From the NCBI GenBank assembly GCA_028583685.1, contig JAMXIF010001210.1, positions 5,502,194 to 5,566,193 on the forward strand: 64,000 nucleotides of DNA, given 5' to 3'. Positions 11,795-23,214 of this stretch are shown here, in pieces. Position 1 is the stretch's first letter, and each line of letters begins with the position of its first letter. Made by a program: the position numbers and the translations under genes. This stretch comes from Petaurus breviceps papuanus (lineage: Eukaryota; Chordata; Mammalia; Diprotodontia; Petauridae). The notes below the pieces were generated by a model that had not been told where the DNA came from, did not search any database, and was given only the letters and a program-made list of their open reading frames with translations.

Positions 11795-12240
11795 TGTGTC
11801 AAAGATAACTCTCCATTAATTATTTTCTTATTTGGTAAAATATAATTTATTATCTATACAATCTAGATTATCCACAATCTAGAATAAGCAGAAAGTCAAT
11901 TTCATAAAGTGAAATTTCTTTTCCTACTTCTCTAACCCTCTATTCAGATTCTCATTATTCTAACTACATAAGAAAGCTTTTTGTGGCCACCTATGAGTAT
12001 TTCCCAGTCACAAAACTTTTCCTGTTTTTGATGGTAAGAGCCTATGGCTTTCTGATATGATCCTGGTTAACTTATTTTCCTTCCATATTGCTGAAAAAAG
12101 CCATGCCTTTATTTTTAAGGACTTTCTTCCTTTCATTTAACTATTTACTAAAGGTCCAGGGATCTTTGTGCCTTTTACTAGAGACCTTTTTGTTATATAT
12201 GTACATATAACACACACACACACACACATACAAATCTAGG

Positions 12241-12280
<40 letters not shown>

Positions 12281-12635
12281 GCATACATATGTATATAAAG
12301 TGGTTAAACTATCATATGCATAATTTGGACCCCCCAAATATAATACTACAAATAAAAGAGAGGAATTTCTCATCCAGCTGATTCAGAAAATCTGTGTGTA
12401 TTTCTGAAAAACAGCATAATTTCTCAATCCTGCAGTCTTATTTTGGTAAGTTACATTTTTCTGAGCTGACAATCAAAAATCTAATAATTCCCTTCTTGAC
12501 ATTATCAAATTCTACCTGGGCTTCAAAAAGGGAGAGTGAAGATCCTTCCAAACCTCTCTAGGATGTCTGTATACAACTGTATGCTATGATGGGGAGTGAG
12601 GACAATAAGCATTTTTCATTAACTTGGTTTTTACT
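11795..12635. other. Unique sequence with a CA/TA microsatellite
   Basis: Apart from the microsatellite at 12193-12296, nothing recognised. Confidence 0.35.
12193..12296. repeat. (CA)n and (TA)n microsatellite
   Basis: A CA run at about 12210-12228 and a TA run at about 12241-12275. Confidence 0.95.
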
Positions 12636-12639
12636 GTGT

Positions 12640-13060
12640 ATGTTGCTAGATCAGCCATCACCTCATGTTTCTATCCTATGCTTTCTTTCTGTCCCCTTTC
12701 TTTCTTTCACACCCAAAATGCTAAGGAGGGAAAAGTCTTCCATACTCTTACCTCTAAACTCACTTCATATCCCCCTTGTAATCAATCTGATTTCTGATCC
12801 CACCACTCATCTGACTCTCCTCTCCTCAAGACTGTTAATGATGTCTTCTCAGTCCTCAAAATTCCTGACTGCTCTGCAGATTTTAACACTATCGGCCATC
12901 TCTTTTTGGATATTCTCTTTCGTGACATTGCTGCCTTTTGGCTTTCCTCTTAGCTGTCTTACTGTTCATTCGCTGTCTCCTTTGTTGGATCACCGTCCAT
13001 CTCCTGCTTCTGGATATGAAGGTTCTTATCTTAGCCAAACTCTAAATATTGTGAAACTAT
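12640..13060 (+). mobile_element. L2 LINE, ORF2 3' part
   Basis: Plus-strand L2: 'atcaatctgatttctgatcc', 'gactgctctgcagattttaa', 'tcgtgacattgctgcctttt' and 'ctttgttggatcaccgtcca' follow the L2 consensus in order. An open stretch of 158 codons (12586-13062) is a by-product and not a host gene. Confidence 0.85.
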
Positions 13061-13064
13061 AATG

Positions 13065-13370
13065 TCCAAACTTGGTCCCAAAGGAAAAATTATAAAAATG
13101 CACTCTCCTTACTTTTTTGTTGAGGTGGTGAAGTATAGGTGAGGAAAATTACGAAAAGTGTAAGACTTGGCAGAGATGGTAGATATTTTCTTTTTAAGAT
13201 ATTCTTAAATTAAATTAAAAGATATTCTCTTTTTAACTATTAATAATATTATACAGGATTGTTCTTTTGGTGGGGGAAGTGAAGGAAAGGGAGCATAGTT
13301 TATGTAAGAACAAAAATAAATCAATAAAAATTTTATAATATCAGTTTCAACTATAAATACTTTTTTTGTA
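13065..13370. other. Unclassified AT-rich sequence
   Basis: May be the 3' end of repeat X (copy 2), which begins next to it; no family recognised. Confidence 0.35.
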
Positions 13371-13373
13371 TAA

Positions 13374-14330
13374 TGTGGTTTTGTTGTATCTCACCCCAGT
13401 TTCCTATATTTTTTGTTTTCCACTCTATTGCTCTTTGGCATATGGTGAAGTGACGCTGCTTACAATCATCTATGTCTTTCTCCATAATGTCTGGTAAACG
13501 ACCTTGTATTCTAAACTGGTAGTTTCCTTGGCTGGCATGTTTCTCTATTTAGAAAGTAAATCAAATGGCTGCTGGATGAGACAGTTTCTGAGTTCTTTTG
13601 GCTCCCTAAATATGGTAAATGGTTTTACATTCATTAAGTTTCTCTAAAAAATTGTGATAATCAGAGTAGATATATTTACCTTCTTCCATCCTTTTATAAA
13701 TAGGTTGCATGAGAGCTGTTGTAATTATACCCAGACTTTTTCTCAACTTTCTACTTTCTACTCCTGTAGTGTTGATTTCTACCTTGCATAAAGAATTCCA
13801 TGATATGATTGAACCTATAATGCTTACTCTGAAGTAGCTACCACACCGGTAGGCAGTTATTTTCTGCCGCTTAAGATAGAGTCAGTTTCATTTTTTGTGA
13901 TGTCATTCATTGCTTGCCATGACCAATTCCTTCTTATTATCTTCAAAAAAGTATTCATGATTTATGGGTTTAAGTATTCTGTGTAGTCTACTAACCTTTC
14001 TCTGCTTTCATTTATCAATTCCAATTCATATTTTCTAGAACTTTCGCCATCGCCTTTGTGCACACCAGCCCTTTAAAGACTATATATGAAGGAATATGCT
14101 CACTTGCTTTATAGGATATTCTCAAATGTTTTTATAGCTTCATCTTTTACAACAGATAATGGTACATAAGCTACACTTCTCTTCAGAGTAGTTTTTTCCC
14201 TCTATGTTCACCTTAAATAAAACAAAATGATTATATTCCACAGAGTGAACAAAACTAACTTTACCAGCCTCTATAATTGCATCTTTTAGGAAAATTCTGA
14301 GTCATCCATCCACTTAGTCTTAGTTGTTGT
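13374..14330 (-). repeat. Unclassified interspersed repeat X, copy 2 (longer)
   Basis: The part at 13374-13700 aligns with 7660-8065; the rest extends farther toward the 5' side of the element on the minus strand. The minus strand has runs such as KYIYSDYHNFLEKLNECK, pointing to a once-coding sequence. I could not match it to L1, L2, CR1 or a host gene, and an RTE-like or other source remains possible. Confidence 0.45.
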
Positions 14331-14401
14331 TTTGGTTCAGTTTATAGCAAGCATGTCAATATGGATATGATTCATTTCCCCCATCTGTTTGCTATGGGAT
14401 A

Positions 14402-14649
14402 GTTGTTGTTCAGTCATTTCAGTCATGTCTGACTCTTTGTGATCCCATTTAGGATTTTCTTAGCAAAGAAACTGGAATGGTTTGTCTTTTCCTTCTCTAG
14501 TTCATTTTACAGATGAGAAAACTGAGGCAAACAGAGCTAAGTGACTTCCCCAGGGTCACACATCTAGAACATGCCTGAGGTCAGATTTGAACTCAGGAAC
14601 ATGAAGTACTTCTGATTTTAGACCCAGCACTTCATCTACTCTGCTCCAC
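14402..14649 (-). mobile_element. MAR1-type SINE
   Basis: 'cagtcatgtctgactctttg', 'tgatcccatttaggattttc', 'tagcaaagaaactggaatgg', 'gaggcaaacagagctaagtg' and 'tcatctactctgctcca'. Nearly full length, with the tRNA head on the right. Confidence 0.9.
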
Positions 14650-14654
14650 ATTAT

Positions 14655-15640
14655 ACCTTCTGATAGTTAATACTTATAGGGCATCCAAACAATGTGTGGT
14701 TTTTAGCACTCTCTGTCCCTTCTTTATTCTATTCATCTCCCATGAGTGGGGAACTGGAAAGGTGCTACATAGCACTGAAGGATGCCTGTATTTTTATTCA
14801 TTTCATGGATTGGCATATGAACAAATATTTCTTCACCAAGCGGCAAGTGTATTTGGTGGCTTCCTGTGATTTTTTTTTTTTTTTACCAATAGTTTTGATG
14901 ATTTCTGGGAGCCCTCTTTTCTAGCACTCCTTTTGGATGATGAGACACTTCATTCAGACATCATAGAAACAGCTATTCTGAAGTGATTCTCTAAGTGGAA
15001 TTTATTTACTCAGATAACCTTAAGAGAATTACTGAAGGTGGTTTATAATATAACAGATATAACTGTATAAAGCAATTGTCTCAATATGACATATTGTGCA
15101 GAAAGAGTCTTTGTAAAAGAAAGGAGAAAGTAGCAAATTAGTCTTTTAAGAAGAAAAAAAAGACAGATTGGGGAATAGAACGGATGAGGCAATAAAAGTG
15201 TACAAATTCTATTAAGAGAGACCATGGCAACGATATATGGAAATTCTTGATCTGCATATAGAGCAAGGGAAGAGAAACGTAGAGGGCATAGCAGGCATAT
15301 ATTATAGAACATGTATATAGGATTAAGATCCATGCATTATGAATGAGGGAAAAATAATTATTTCGGAGAGAAATCAGTAATACCTCTCTTCTTTTGCTTA
15401 CAGGGAAAGTTGAGAATCCTGTGCCGTGGGCAATATCTGTAATTCCAGTCCCTGCTACCTTGTATGCCATAAATTACCTGAGGAGCTAGGATCCAATCTG
15501 TGACATTCACCACAACTTTAAACATTTGGATTTGCAAGGTTAACATGTATGAAGTTCTTTATTTCAACTCAGGCACTACATCTGTTATCTGGGTAGCTGC
15601 CACCAACTAGTGTTTGCTTGACTTTGATTTTCAGTGGAAT
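14655..15640. other. Unique intronic sequence
   Basis: No repeat recognised; a T15 run lies near 14870. Overlapping minus-strand frames at 15043-15546 have no family resemblance. Confidence 0.35.
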
Positions 15641-15649
15641 TCTAGAATT

Positions 15650-16740
15650 CATTATTTATCAAATACATGGTTTCTGAATATTAGAGGATAGTAACCTGGA
15701 CAGAAGCAGGAGAGGCATCTCTCCCCAAATCTCACCATGGAGAAACTCTACCTTTCTTGTCTTTCCTTCCCCCTTCACCCCCCCCCAAAAGAAAAAACTG
15801 GGGAAAAAAATTGCTTATAGAAAAGGAGATATCATTGCTGTAGCTGCTATTGGCCATCATGTTGCCGTAGAATTCTTAGGCCCAGAATAACTGTACCATT
15901 TACCAGTTCTGCATCAGCTGTCAGCACTTCCTAATTATATATCCATTTTTATAGCTTCAGCTTTCAGCAGTCACCAGGCCAACTATCCATAATGATGCTT
16001 GGGAATCCAACAACATTTTTTTTTTTCTGACTTCAATTCCAACCTTCTTCTTCTATTTGGCCTTCAGTCTTTTCAGTCTACAGGACCATCTTTAATGGTT
16101 GTGTATGTCCTTGCTGTTTTGTCTCTTTCCTCCATTGCCTTCTTCAGTGGAAATGTACTGGGTTGCTTCTGGCTAACTAAACATAATACACACGTAGCAT
16201 CGGGTATCAGTTGTACAACACAGTGGTTCCAGAGGCTAGAAACCAGAAGCCACCAGAAGTACTGCCTTCTATCATAGTTATAAAATTTGGTTCTAGACTT
16301 TTAACAATAGCCGGAATATGTGACTATCACCACAACTTTTGATTTCATCAGTTAGGAGGTTACCTATCTACTACCTGAAATCTAGAATCCAGTGTCACCA
16401 GAGGACCAAACACTACCACCATTCTGACCTTTAGTAATTGTGGGGTTGACCACCAAACAATATAGATCTAAATTCTTATAATGATAATGCTGACTGCTTG
16501 TTACCATACAACAGCTCTCAGAAGATGGATTTCAGATTTACTACCCATAATAACAGTTCACTTTTCTAGTCTATAAGTCCTCTTTTCAGAGCACTCTGGA
16601 GTCATATGGTATCAATTTCCATTCCAGGACTGAGGGCTGAAAGTTTTCCCCAAAATAGCTTCCTCCAGTGCCAAAGCCTCTCTAGGAACAGCTCAAGTTG
16701 ACAATTTATGGCACAATAAATACATTTCATTTAAAAACAA
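15650..16740 (+). other. Unclassified 1.1-kb block ending like an mRNA 3' end
   Basis: Richer in C and CCA-type words than its surroundings, ending with 'gcacaataaatacatttc' (AATAAA at about 16714) and an A-rich stretch. This is the shape of an old retrocopy 3' UTR, but no coding sequence or parent gene is recognised. It could equally be unique intronic DNA. Confidence 0.25.
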
Positions 16741-16744
16741 GGGA

Positions 16745-17160
16745 TAGTTGTAGAACTAAAGATTAAATATTCATTTATGGAATGGAAGGAGAATCACAGA
16801 TACAATAACATATTACTCAGCACCAAAAAAAATTAATGAACTCAAAAGAAAATAAGATAAGTTAGGAAAATTGTAAGCTAACATCTAAGGACTAAAGAAT
16901 TCAATGAAATTTACAAATAACAGTAAATGAAGTTGAACAAAAATCAACAGTTAATAAAAATAAAATTTAAAAACAAGCCCCATATGTAACAGACCTTATG
17001 AACCAAGAAAGGAAATGCACAGAATAAATTAAATGAAAATAGCAAAATAAACACCAATAAAGAAAAAAAATGATATATTTTAGCATTAATTAGAGGAAAT
17101 GTTATAGAATGGGCAAAAACAGGCAACATTGTGCATATGGAATACATAAAAACCTCATTT
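16745..17160. other. A-rich unclassified sequence
   Basis: Adenine-rich on the plus strand; possibly old L1, but no segment is diagnostic. Confidence 0.3.
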
Positions 17161-17162
17161 GG

Positions 17163-17460
17163 TTACTTAGTCAGTCAACAAACAATATTACGGGCTTTCT
17201 AATCACTAGTAACTGTGGTAAGTACTGCAGAAACAGAAAAAAAAATGAAGAGGAAAATAATTAGTCCCTACCCTCAAGGACCATGCATTCTAATGGTGGT
17301 AACAATATATAAATATACACACAAGATGTTTACAGAGCACATGGAGTAATTTGAAAAGGAAAGGAATTAGTAGCTAGAATGGACCAGGAGAGGCCTCCTG
17401 AAAAAGGTGATATTTGAGTATCATCTTGAAAGAAGCCAGGGAAACGGGAGATAAGTTACC
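17163..17460 (+). repeat. Family Q repeat, 5' half
   Basis: 'ccctaccctcaaggaccatg', 'aggagaggcctcctgaaaaa' and 'cttgaaagaagccagggaaa' follow the family order: size statement, cleaned-up flank, then 'gaagccaggga'. Confidence 0.75.
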
Positions 17461-17519
17461 AACAGGAGAAATGTTAACTATTTTTTCAATTGTATAACTG
17501 TTAAACTATAGAATTAATA

Positions 17520-17665
17520 TAATCAATTCAGAGTTGCAGGAGCCTCACAGGTCACCCATTCACTTTCCTCATTTTATTGTTAAAAAAACTGAGGCTCAGA
17601 TAGGTTAAAGTTGTTCAAAGTCATGAAAGTAGTCATTAGAAGGGGAATTATTCAAATAAAGGTTT
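17520..17665. mobile_element. MIR/CR1-type fragment
   Basis: 'ctcacaggtcacccattcac' and 'aaactgaggctcagataggt' fit the common 'gaggaaactgaggctcagagagg' repeat. Confidence 0.65.
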
Positions 17666-17764
17666 TCTGAGTGAAAATTAAATGCTCAGTAAAAGGATAA
17701 AAAAATTCTCTAAGTGTTGAAAAAGGAAAAAAAAAGAAATAACATTAAGATACCATATAGAGAA

Positions 17765-17965
17765 TTACCTTGGATTGTAAAAGACCTGTTCCTAAATGCT
17801 GCATCTGACCCATATTGCTGTATAAATAAGAATAAATCACTTGACCTCGCAGTGCCCTGGGCATCACTCTAAAAGTATGCAATAGATAAATTGCTAACCT
17901 CCCTCCACAGAGGGAATTTCTATACTGGCAGTTCTTTATAATTAGGAAATCATAGATCAGATTTT
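17765..17965 (+). mobile_element. THER-type SINE with 'cagtgccctgggcaactc' core
   Basis: 'aatcacttgacctcgcagtg', 'ccctgggcatcactctaaaa' and 'agagggaatttctatactgg' match a MIR-related SINE also present in reverse at 20140-20345. Confidence 0.65.
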
Positions 17966-18637
17966 TTTTTTGAAGTTGTAGTAGAAAAAATAATTTTAAA
18001 ATTTAGGTTATAATACTTTTGTTGATCCATGTAAAAGAAACAAAATACTAAAATATATCTATATTTAATAATGATAACCAAAAAAAGATAAAATGGGAGG
18101 GAAATGAGCTGGCACTTCTCAAGACAGCACTCCTAACTATAATAAAAATATGGGGTAACACGAAAACATTGTAAGAATAGTTTTAAAATAGAAATATAGT
18201 TTATTTCACCATTTTTGTAATTGAAATAGACATCCAAATTAAGAGACATTATGTTCTCTCCAGGAAACATTAATAATGATAAGAACAAAATGACAAAACA
18301 CAAACCAAATGAAATGCTTATAACAATAAATATGAATGGTTTGTTTTCCCAAAATAAAAGGAAACAAATTATAGAATGGTTCAAGAAACAACGCCCACCA
18401 GGGGATTGCTTTTAGGAAGCAGATTTAAAGTAAAAAAGATATAGCTAGATTAATAGGAACTTAATCTAAAATGTATTACATAATACAAAGTTCAAAAAAG
18501 CAAAAGTAGAAATGATGTGCAATAATGCAGAATTCAAACAAGCAAACAAAACAAAATACAAGCAAACCCTGAAAGTCAGTCAGGGATATAGTGAATATAT
18601 ATAGTGAATGGTGAATAGAAAAATAAGTAACATATAT

Positions 18638-18638
<1 letters not shown>

Positions 18639-18681
<43 letters not shown>

Positions 18682-18785
18682 ACATATATATATATATATA
18701 AAATCTATATCACCCTCACTCTCACTCTCTCCATATGTTTATACACACACACACACACATACACACACACACACACATACACACT
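18639..18785. repeat. (CA)n/(TA)n microsatellite
   Basis: A CA run at about 18641-18673, a TA run at 18674-18700, and further CA runs at about 18743-18782. Confidence 0.95.
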
Positions 18786-18796
18786 AACCAAGTTCT

Positions 18797-18974
18797 TTTC
18801 CTTTTTTTTTTTTTTTGGCTTTTTGGAGGGGGGAAGGTAGGGCAATTGGGGTTAAATGACTTGCCCAAAGTCACACAGCTAGTTTTTTGTGTTAAGTGTC
18901 TGAGAGTGGATTTGAACTCGGGTCCTCCTGATTCCAGGGCTGGTGCTCTATTCACTGTGCCACCTAGCCACTCC
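18797..18974 (-). mobile_element. Marsupial tRNA-derived SINE with target-site duplication
   Basis: Reverse full-length copy from its poly-T to 'ccacctagccactcca'. The flanks 'actaaccaagtt' (18783-18794) and 'actagccaaatt' (18977-18988) are a 10/12 duplication. Confidence 0.9.
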
Positions 18975-19412
18975 ATACTAGCCAAATTTTAATTAAAAAG
19001 AGGTTAGTAATAGAATAAAATATATATGCGTGTATGTATATAACTCTTTAACACTCCATCTTCAGGCTATCACAAATCCAATAAATAATCAATAATAAAG
19101 AAATCACATATTTGAATTGCTTCTTTAAAGAGCTGGAAACAACAGTTATATGAGGCAAACTAAATGGGAGAAGCAGATGATCAACACTCTTGTCAAGTAG
19201 ACAAGGAATACACATAAATTTTGATTACATATTAATGAAACCCTACAAGGATTTTTAAAAAGTGAAAATTAAAGATACTTTATTTTTAGACCACAATATA
19301 ATAAAGTTAGAATAAAAATACAAGTAAAAGACAGGACAGCCATATGGAAACTGTTAATTGGGTTAAAGAAGAAATCAGAAAGAAAAAAAAACAAATTAAA
19401 AAAACAATGACA

Positions 19413-19601
19413 TGGGGTGGCTAGGTGGAGCAGTGAATAGAGCACTGGCCCTGGAGTCAGGAGGACCTGAATTTAAATCCGGCCTCAGGCACTTAACACA
19501 AAAACTAGCCTTGTGATGTTTTTGTAATTTGTTTAGCCTTGTGATGACTTTGGGCAAGTCACTTAAACCCAATTGCCCTTCAAAAATAAAAAAAAAAATA
19601 G
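19413..19601 (+). mobile_element. Marsupial tRNA-derived SINE with target-site duplication
   Basis: Plus copy from 'ggggtggctaggtgg' to an A-rich tail. 'acaatgaca' flanks it exactly (19404-19412 and 19602-19610). It carries a small internal duplication around 'agccttgtgatg' (about 19506 and 19536), unusual for the family. Confidence 0.93.
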
Positions 19602-20139
19602 ACAATGACAAGAATAATACCACACAGTCTACTTTATAAGCTATAGTCAAAGTAATTATTAGAGGAAAATGTATGTCATCTCATTCCAATGTTAATAAGA
19701 CAGAAAAAGGAAAAAAAATCAAATTAACCAGAATATTAAAAAAAAAACTTGAAAAGGAAAAGTGATAGACCAATATAATTAAATAATTTAACAAATGAAT
19801 AGCTGAAATAAGTAGATTAGAAAATGAAATAATAGCTTAGAATTAATCAAGAGAAACAGCTAATGGTTATTGTTTATTTTTAAAGAGTAATATTAGACAA
19901 ACTTTCACAAACAATAAATAAAAACAAGAATTTTAAAAATTATAGATAAAAGGGAAGATTAAAATAAATAAAAGACATGATAAGTTCTAAAAATTAGGTT
20001 AAATATATAAAAAATAATGATCTAAAATTTTTAATTGATAATATATACACACAGGAAATTAATAAATTAAACAAACCAATTTCAGAAGAAAAATCAGATG
20101 AATTATCGCTGAAGTTTTAATTATTTTGGGGTATAGGGC

Positions 20140-20345
20140 ACCAACCCATGGTTTCACTGATATGAAAAGTTTCCAATGTGGAAATTCTCTTCATCAGTTC
20201 ACACTGGCAATTCATCAGTAACAGTTTTAGAGACTTGCCTGGCACACTGAGTTATTCTGTTATGTGACACATTCATGTTCACACACAAAATTTATGAGTT
20301 AAAATACTTAAATCTAAGTCTTCCTGTTTCCCTAACATCGTCTTC
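20140..20345 (-). mobile_element. THER-type SINE, reverse copy
   Basis: 'catggtttcactgatatgaa', 'tgtggaaattctcttcatca' and 'tagagacttgcctggcacac' are the reverse of the SINE at 17765-17965. Confidence 0.6.
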
Positions 20346-20349
20346 CTTT

Positions 20350-20550
20350 GACCATGCATGGTTACCTGTTGCAATCGTGAGTTACCTTATAACAATGATT
20401 ACAACCCACCTGGATTAGATTGGCTCACTGGTGAATTCTGTAAAGACTCTCAAAAATAAGTAATTCCTATTAGGTGGATTATTCACACAGAAAAAAAATT
20501 GAGTGCTACTCATTATCTTTTACAAGGCTAACATTTTTCTTGATTTAAAT
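20350..20550. other. Unclassified spacer
   Basis: No repeat recognised. Confidence 0.3.
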
Positions 20551-20554
20551 ATAA

Positions 20555-20651
20555 CAATAACAACAATAATAAGAGCTAACATTTATACTTCACTTACTAC
20601 GTGTGAAGCATTGTGCTAAGCACCTCAATCAATCATTTATTAAGTACCTAC
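20555..20651 (+). repeat. MIR-like head and start of a family Q element
   Basis: 'agagctaacatttatacttc' and 'gtgctaagcacctc' belong to a MAR1/MIR-type SINE; 'catttattaagtacctac' is the family Q start, cut by the LTR that follows and resumed at 21074. Confidence 0.65.
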
Positions 20652-21073
20652 TGTTGTGGGGTTAGATGGATCATTGTTGCAGTTAGGAGCATTATGAGTT
20701 AAATGAATTATAGCTGCAGTTAGAGGCAAGAAACTGATAAATATTCTAGCTAGGTCAAGAATGATGTGTGGCAGGCAAAAGTCTCTCTGGGTTAACATTC
20801 ACATAACCTGATACTCTGGACACATCCTGCCTATTTCAGGGCTCTCTCGCCTTAAGCAGTCCCAGTAAGAAATAAATAAAATGAATTAAGAACAAAGCCA
20901 TGGGTCTGACAAATCCTCCACAGCTTGCTGTCTCTTAGAGTCTGGTGCTATCACAGAGACTCCTTTAAGAAAATTCCCTGATGAAGTTTGGATGTATCTC
21001 TCTAATTTTCTGTGTCTCTTTCTTGTGTCCAACAAATGGACAAAATTGGACACTTCAGAGTCCCAGGTCTGCA
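20652..21073. mobile_element. Solo LTR fossil inside family Q
   Basis: Begins 'tgttgtggggttagatgg' and ends near 'tctgca', dividing a family Q element whose sequence 'aagtacctac' resumes as 'caactatatgccaggcac'. A related LTR lies at 25230-25630: both share 'aagaatgatgtgtggc' and an 'acatcctg' segment. No internal retroviral region is present. Degenerate with age. Confidence 0.7.
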
Positions 21074-21815
21074 GCAACTATATGCCAGGCACTCTGCTAA
21101 CTACTGTGGCTATGAAAAGAGGCAAAAGACAATCTCTGCCTTCAATCCAATGGGGAAGACCACATGCAAAGAAACACATACAAAGCAAGCAATATTCAGT
21201 ATAAACAGTAAATAATTACAAAGGGAAAGCACTAGAATTGAGAGAGTTTGGGAAGATTTCAAGTTAATGATGGAATTTAGGGATATAAAGGAACCCCAGG
21301 GAGATCAGGAGGAGGAAATAAGGAGGAAGAGTGTTCTAAGTATGAGGGGCAGCCGGAGAAAATACCTGAAGTTTAGAGGTGGAGAGTCTTGTATGTGGAA
21401 AGCCAGGCGATCAGGGTCATTGGCTCAAAGAGTATGTTTTGAAGAATCAGGTATAAGACTGGAAAGATGTGGAAGGGGAAATTTCAGTGATAAATAGAGG
21501 GTTTTGTCTTTGATCCTGGAAGCAGTAATGAATCACTATAGTTTGTTGGGGGTTTTTTTGAGGAGGAGGTGACATGGTCAGAGCTGTGCTTTAGCAAAAT
21601 CACTTTAAGGACTGAATGGAGAATGAACTGGAGGAGGAAGAGATCTGAGGCAGGCAGACACACTGATTGGCTACTGAAACAGTCCAGGCATGAGGCAATG
21701 AGGGTCTTCACTAGAGGGGTGACTGTCAGAAGAGAGAAGGAAGCATTTGAGAAATGTTGCAAAGGTGAAATTGAGAGGCCTTGGTAACAGCTTCAGTGGG
21801 AGGGGGTGATGAGAC
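21074..21815 (+). repeat. Family Q repeat, longest copy
   Basis: 'tatatgccaggcactctgct', 'ggcagccggagaaaatacct', 'ggttttgtctttgatcctgg', 'gaggtgacatggtcagagct', 'acagtccaggcatgaggcaa' and 'gaaatgttgcaaaggtgaaa'. This is a widespread mammalian medium-reiterated sequence that I know by its text but cannot assign to a class. The short plus frames inside it are not genes. Confidence 0.75.
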
Positions 21816-21844
21816 ATAATGAAGAATCCAATTTCAGTAAGTCA

Positions 21845-22145
21845 GAAAAAAAAGATATGAGAGGGAATAACTGGAAATAAAAAAAGAATATGATTATTTG
21901 TAATTGACATAATAGAAACTAGAAAATCAAACCATCTGAAGAAAAATAATTGAAACGATAAATATGTTTGACAAGGTTGTAGGATAGAAGATTAATCTTT
22001 CAAATCACTTGAATTCTTATTTAACAGCAATAAAGATCAATAAATGACATAAAAAGAAACCTCATTTATAATCACATTGAAACCCATCAAATATTTAGGA
22101 ATCAACTTACCTAGATATAAACACCACCTTTATAAAAATACATAA
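21845..22145 (+). mobile_element. Old LINE-1 ORF2, second segment
   Basis: 'gacaaggttgtaggatagaa', 'ttgaattcttatttaacagc' and 'tatttaggaatcaacttacc' match the L1 RT region 'aaagtagcaggatataaaat ... atacttgggagtctacctgcc'. Confidence 0.7.
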
Positions 22146-22154
22146 ACCTATTAT

Positions 22155-23200
22155 ATCAGGGGACATCCTTCCCTCCCTCCCACTGAACATGCACACAGTT
22201 GCCATTCCTAGATCTGAAGGACTCTGTGCAAGATTAGAGAAAGAAGCTTAGGCTTCTAGCCATGCATGTCTTATCTCTGAAGGGACTACACTGGGACAAT
22301 CCTCTTGTCTTTGCAGTGTCAAGAGTTAAATGATTTGTTGGATGTATAAAAAGGAGAGTCTCTTTCCCTTAGCATTCTCTGCCTTTCTTTCAGGACTGTC
22401 TGAGAGGTCAGAGGGAAGCAGCAGGTTATCCCATTCTCCAACTTGATCTCCATGTGACTCATACACATTTGTCTTTTCCCCCCTCATCTTAGCCAAACAA
22501 ATAAGCACGGATATGTCTAGGAGTGGAGGCAACTTTGTGTGTTGGAGAGCTGGAGGTCTTGAGTCAGAGGTTCCTGCTGGCAGAGGAAGACTCCCTGACT
22601 ACCATTTGAAGGGGTCATCACCAACAAGAACACCAAATGAAACATGTCAGCTTTATCAGCAGACAACTATAAGGAGTTAGGAGAGTTCCAAACCAGCTGA
22701 AGTGTAAAATGCCTGAAAAGCAATCCTGAAAACATTCTGATATGGTGAGGTTTGAATATCTGACACCCAGCCAATTGTAAAAATAATTGTAAATTAAGCT
22801 ACTGAATCCTACCAAATCCTATTTTGTTTTTGTCAAATGCTTACCTATGTGTGTCCTGAGTTTAGCATTTCTTTTGTATGTAGGGAAAATAAAATACTTG
22901 CCCCACATCTTATTCATACTGTTCCCTGTATACTTTGTTTATTTGGTCCTTTGGGGGAAAGCCTAGACATGAGCCATAATCTAATTTAGCATAATGAAAA
23001 TGCCCCCTGGGGTGTTGGGATGGGGGAAAATTAGCCAAAGACTGTGAGAAGACCTAACACTTCTCATTAGAGGCCAGGTTCCTTCAGGACTAGACAAATT
23101 CTGTTGTGATGATCCAAAATATATCCCTGGGTATCCTTAATAAAAAAGGGAGTGGCACAGTACTCCAGCCCCTGTGGGTTCAGCAGGGGTCACTAAAGGT
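22155..23200 (+). mobile_element. Probable LTR-retroelement fossil inserted in the L1
   Basis: Separates two L1 ORF2 segments and is not L1. It has the layout of an LTR promoter unit: a 'gtataaaaaggagagtctct' TATA region at about 22346, 'gggaaaataaaatacttgcc' (AATAAA at about 22888) and a T/G-rich stretch after it. Ends, family and whether one or more units are present are unclear. No intact coding region. Confidence 0.45.
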
Positions 23201-23214
23201 TAGACTATAATGAT

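Larger units (their letters stand above)
18030..20095 (+). mobile_element. Old LINE-1 ORF2, first segment
   Basis: Plus strand: 'aataaatatgaatggtttgt', 'aagaaacaacgcccacc', 'accacaatataataaagtta' and 'ataattattagaggaaaatg' correspond in order to the endonuclease-RT part of L1 ORF2. Strongly diverged and interrupted by a microsatellite and two SINEs. It continues at 21845-22145 and 23215-23950. Confidence 0.7.

Noticed and set aside
12586-13062. Longest open frame in the window (158 codons, plus strand)
   Set aside because: It lies in an L2 LINE remnant and its DNA follows the L2 consensus; no host gene.
15415-15500. Text resembling 7SL RNA ('gtgccgtgggcaatatctgt')
   Set aside because: Only short, scattered matches to the 7SL 5' domain; no 3' domain or tail.
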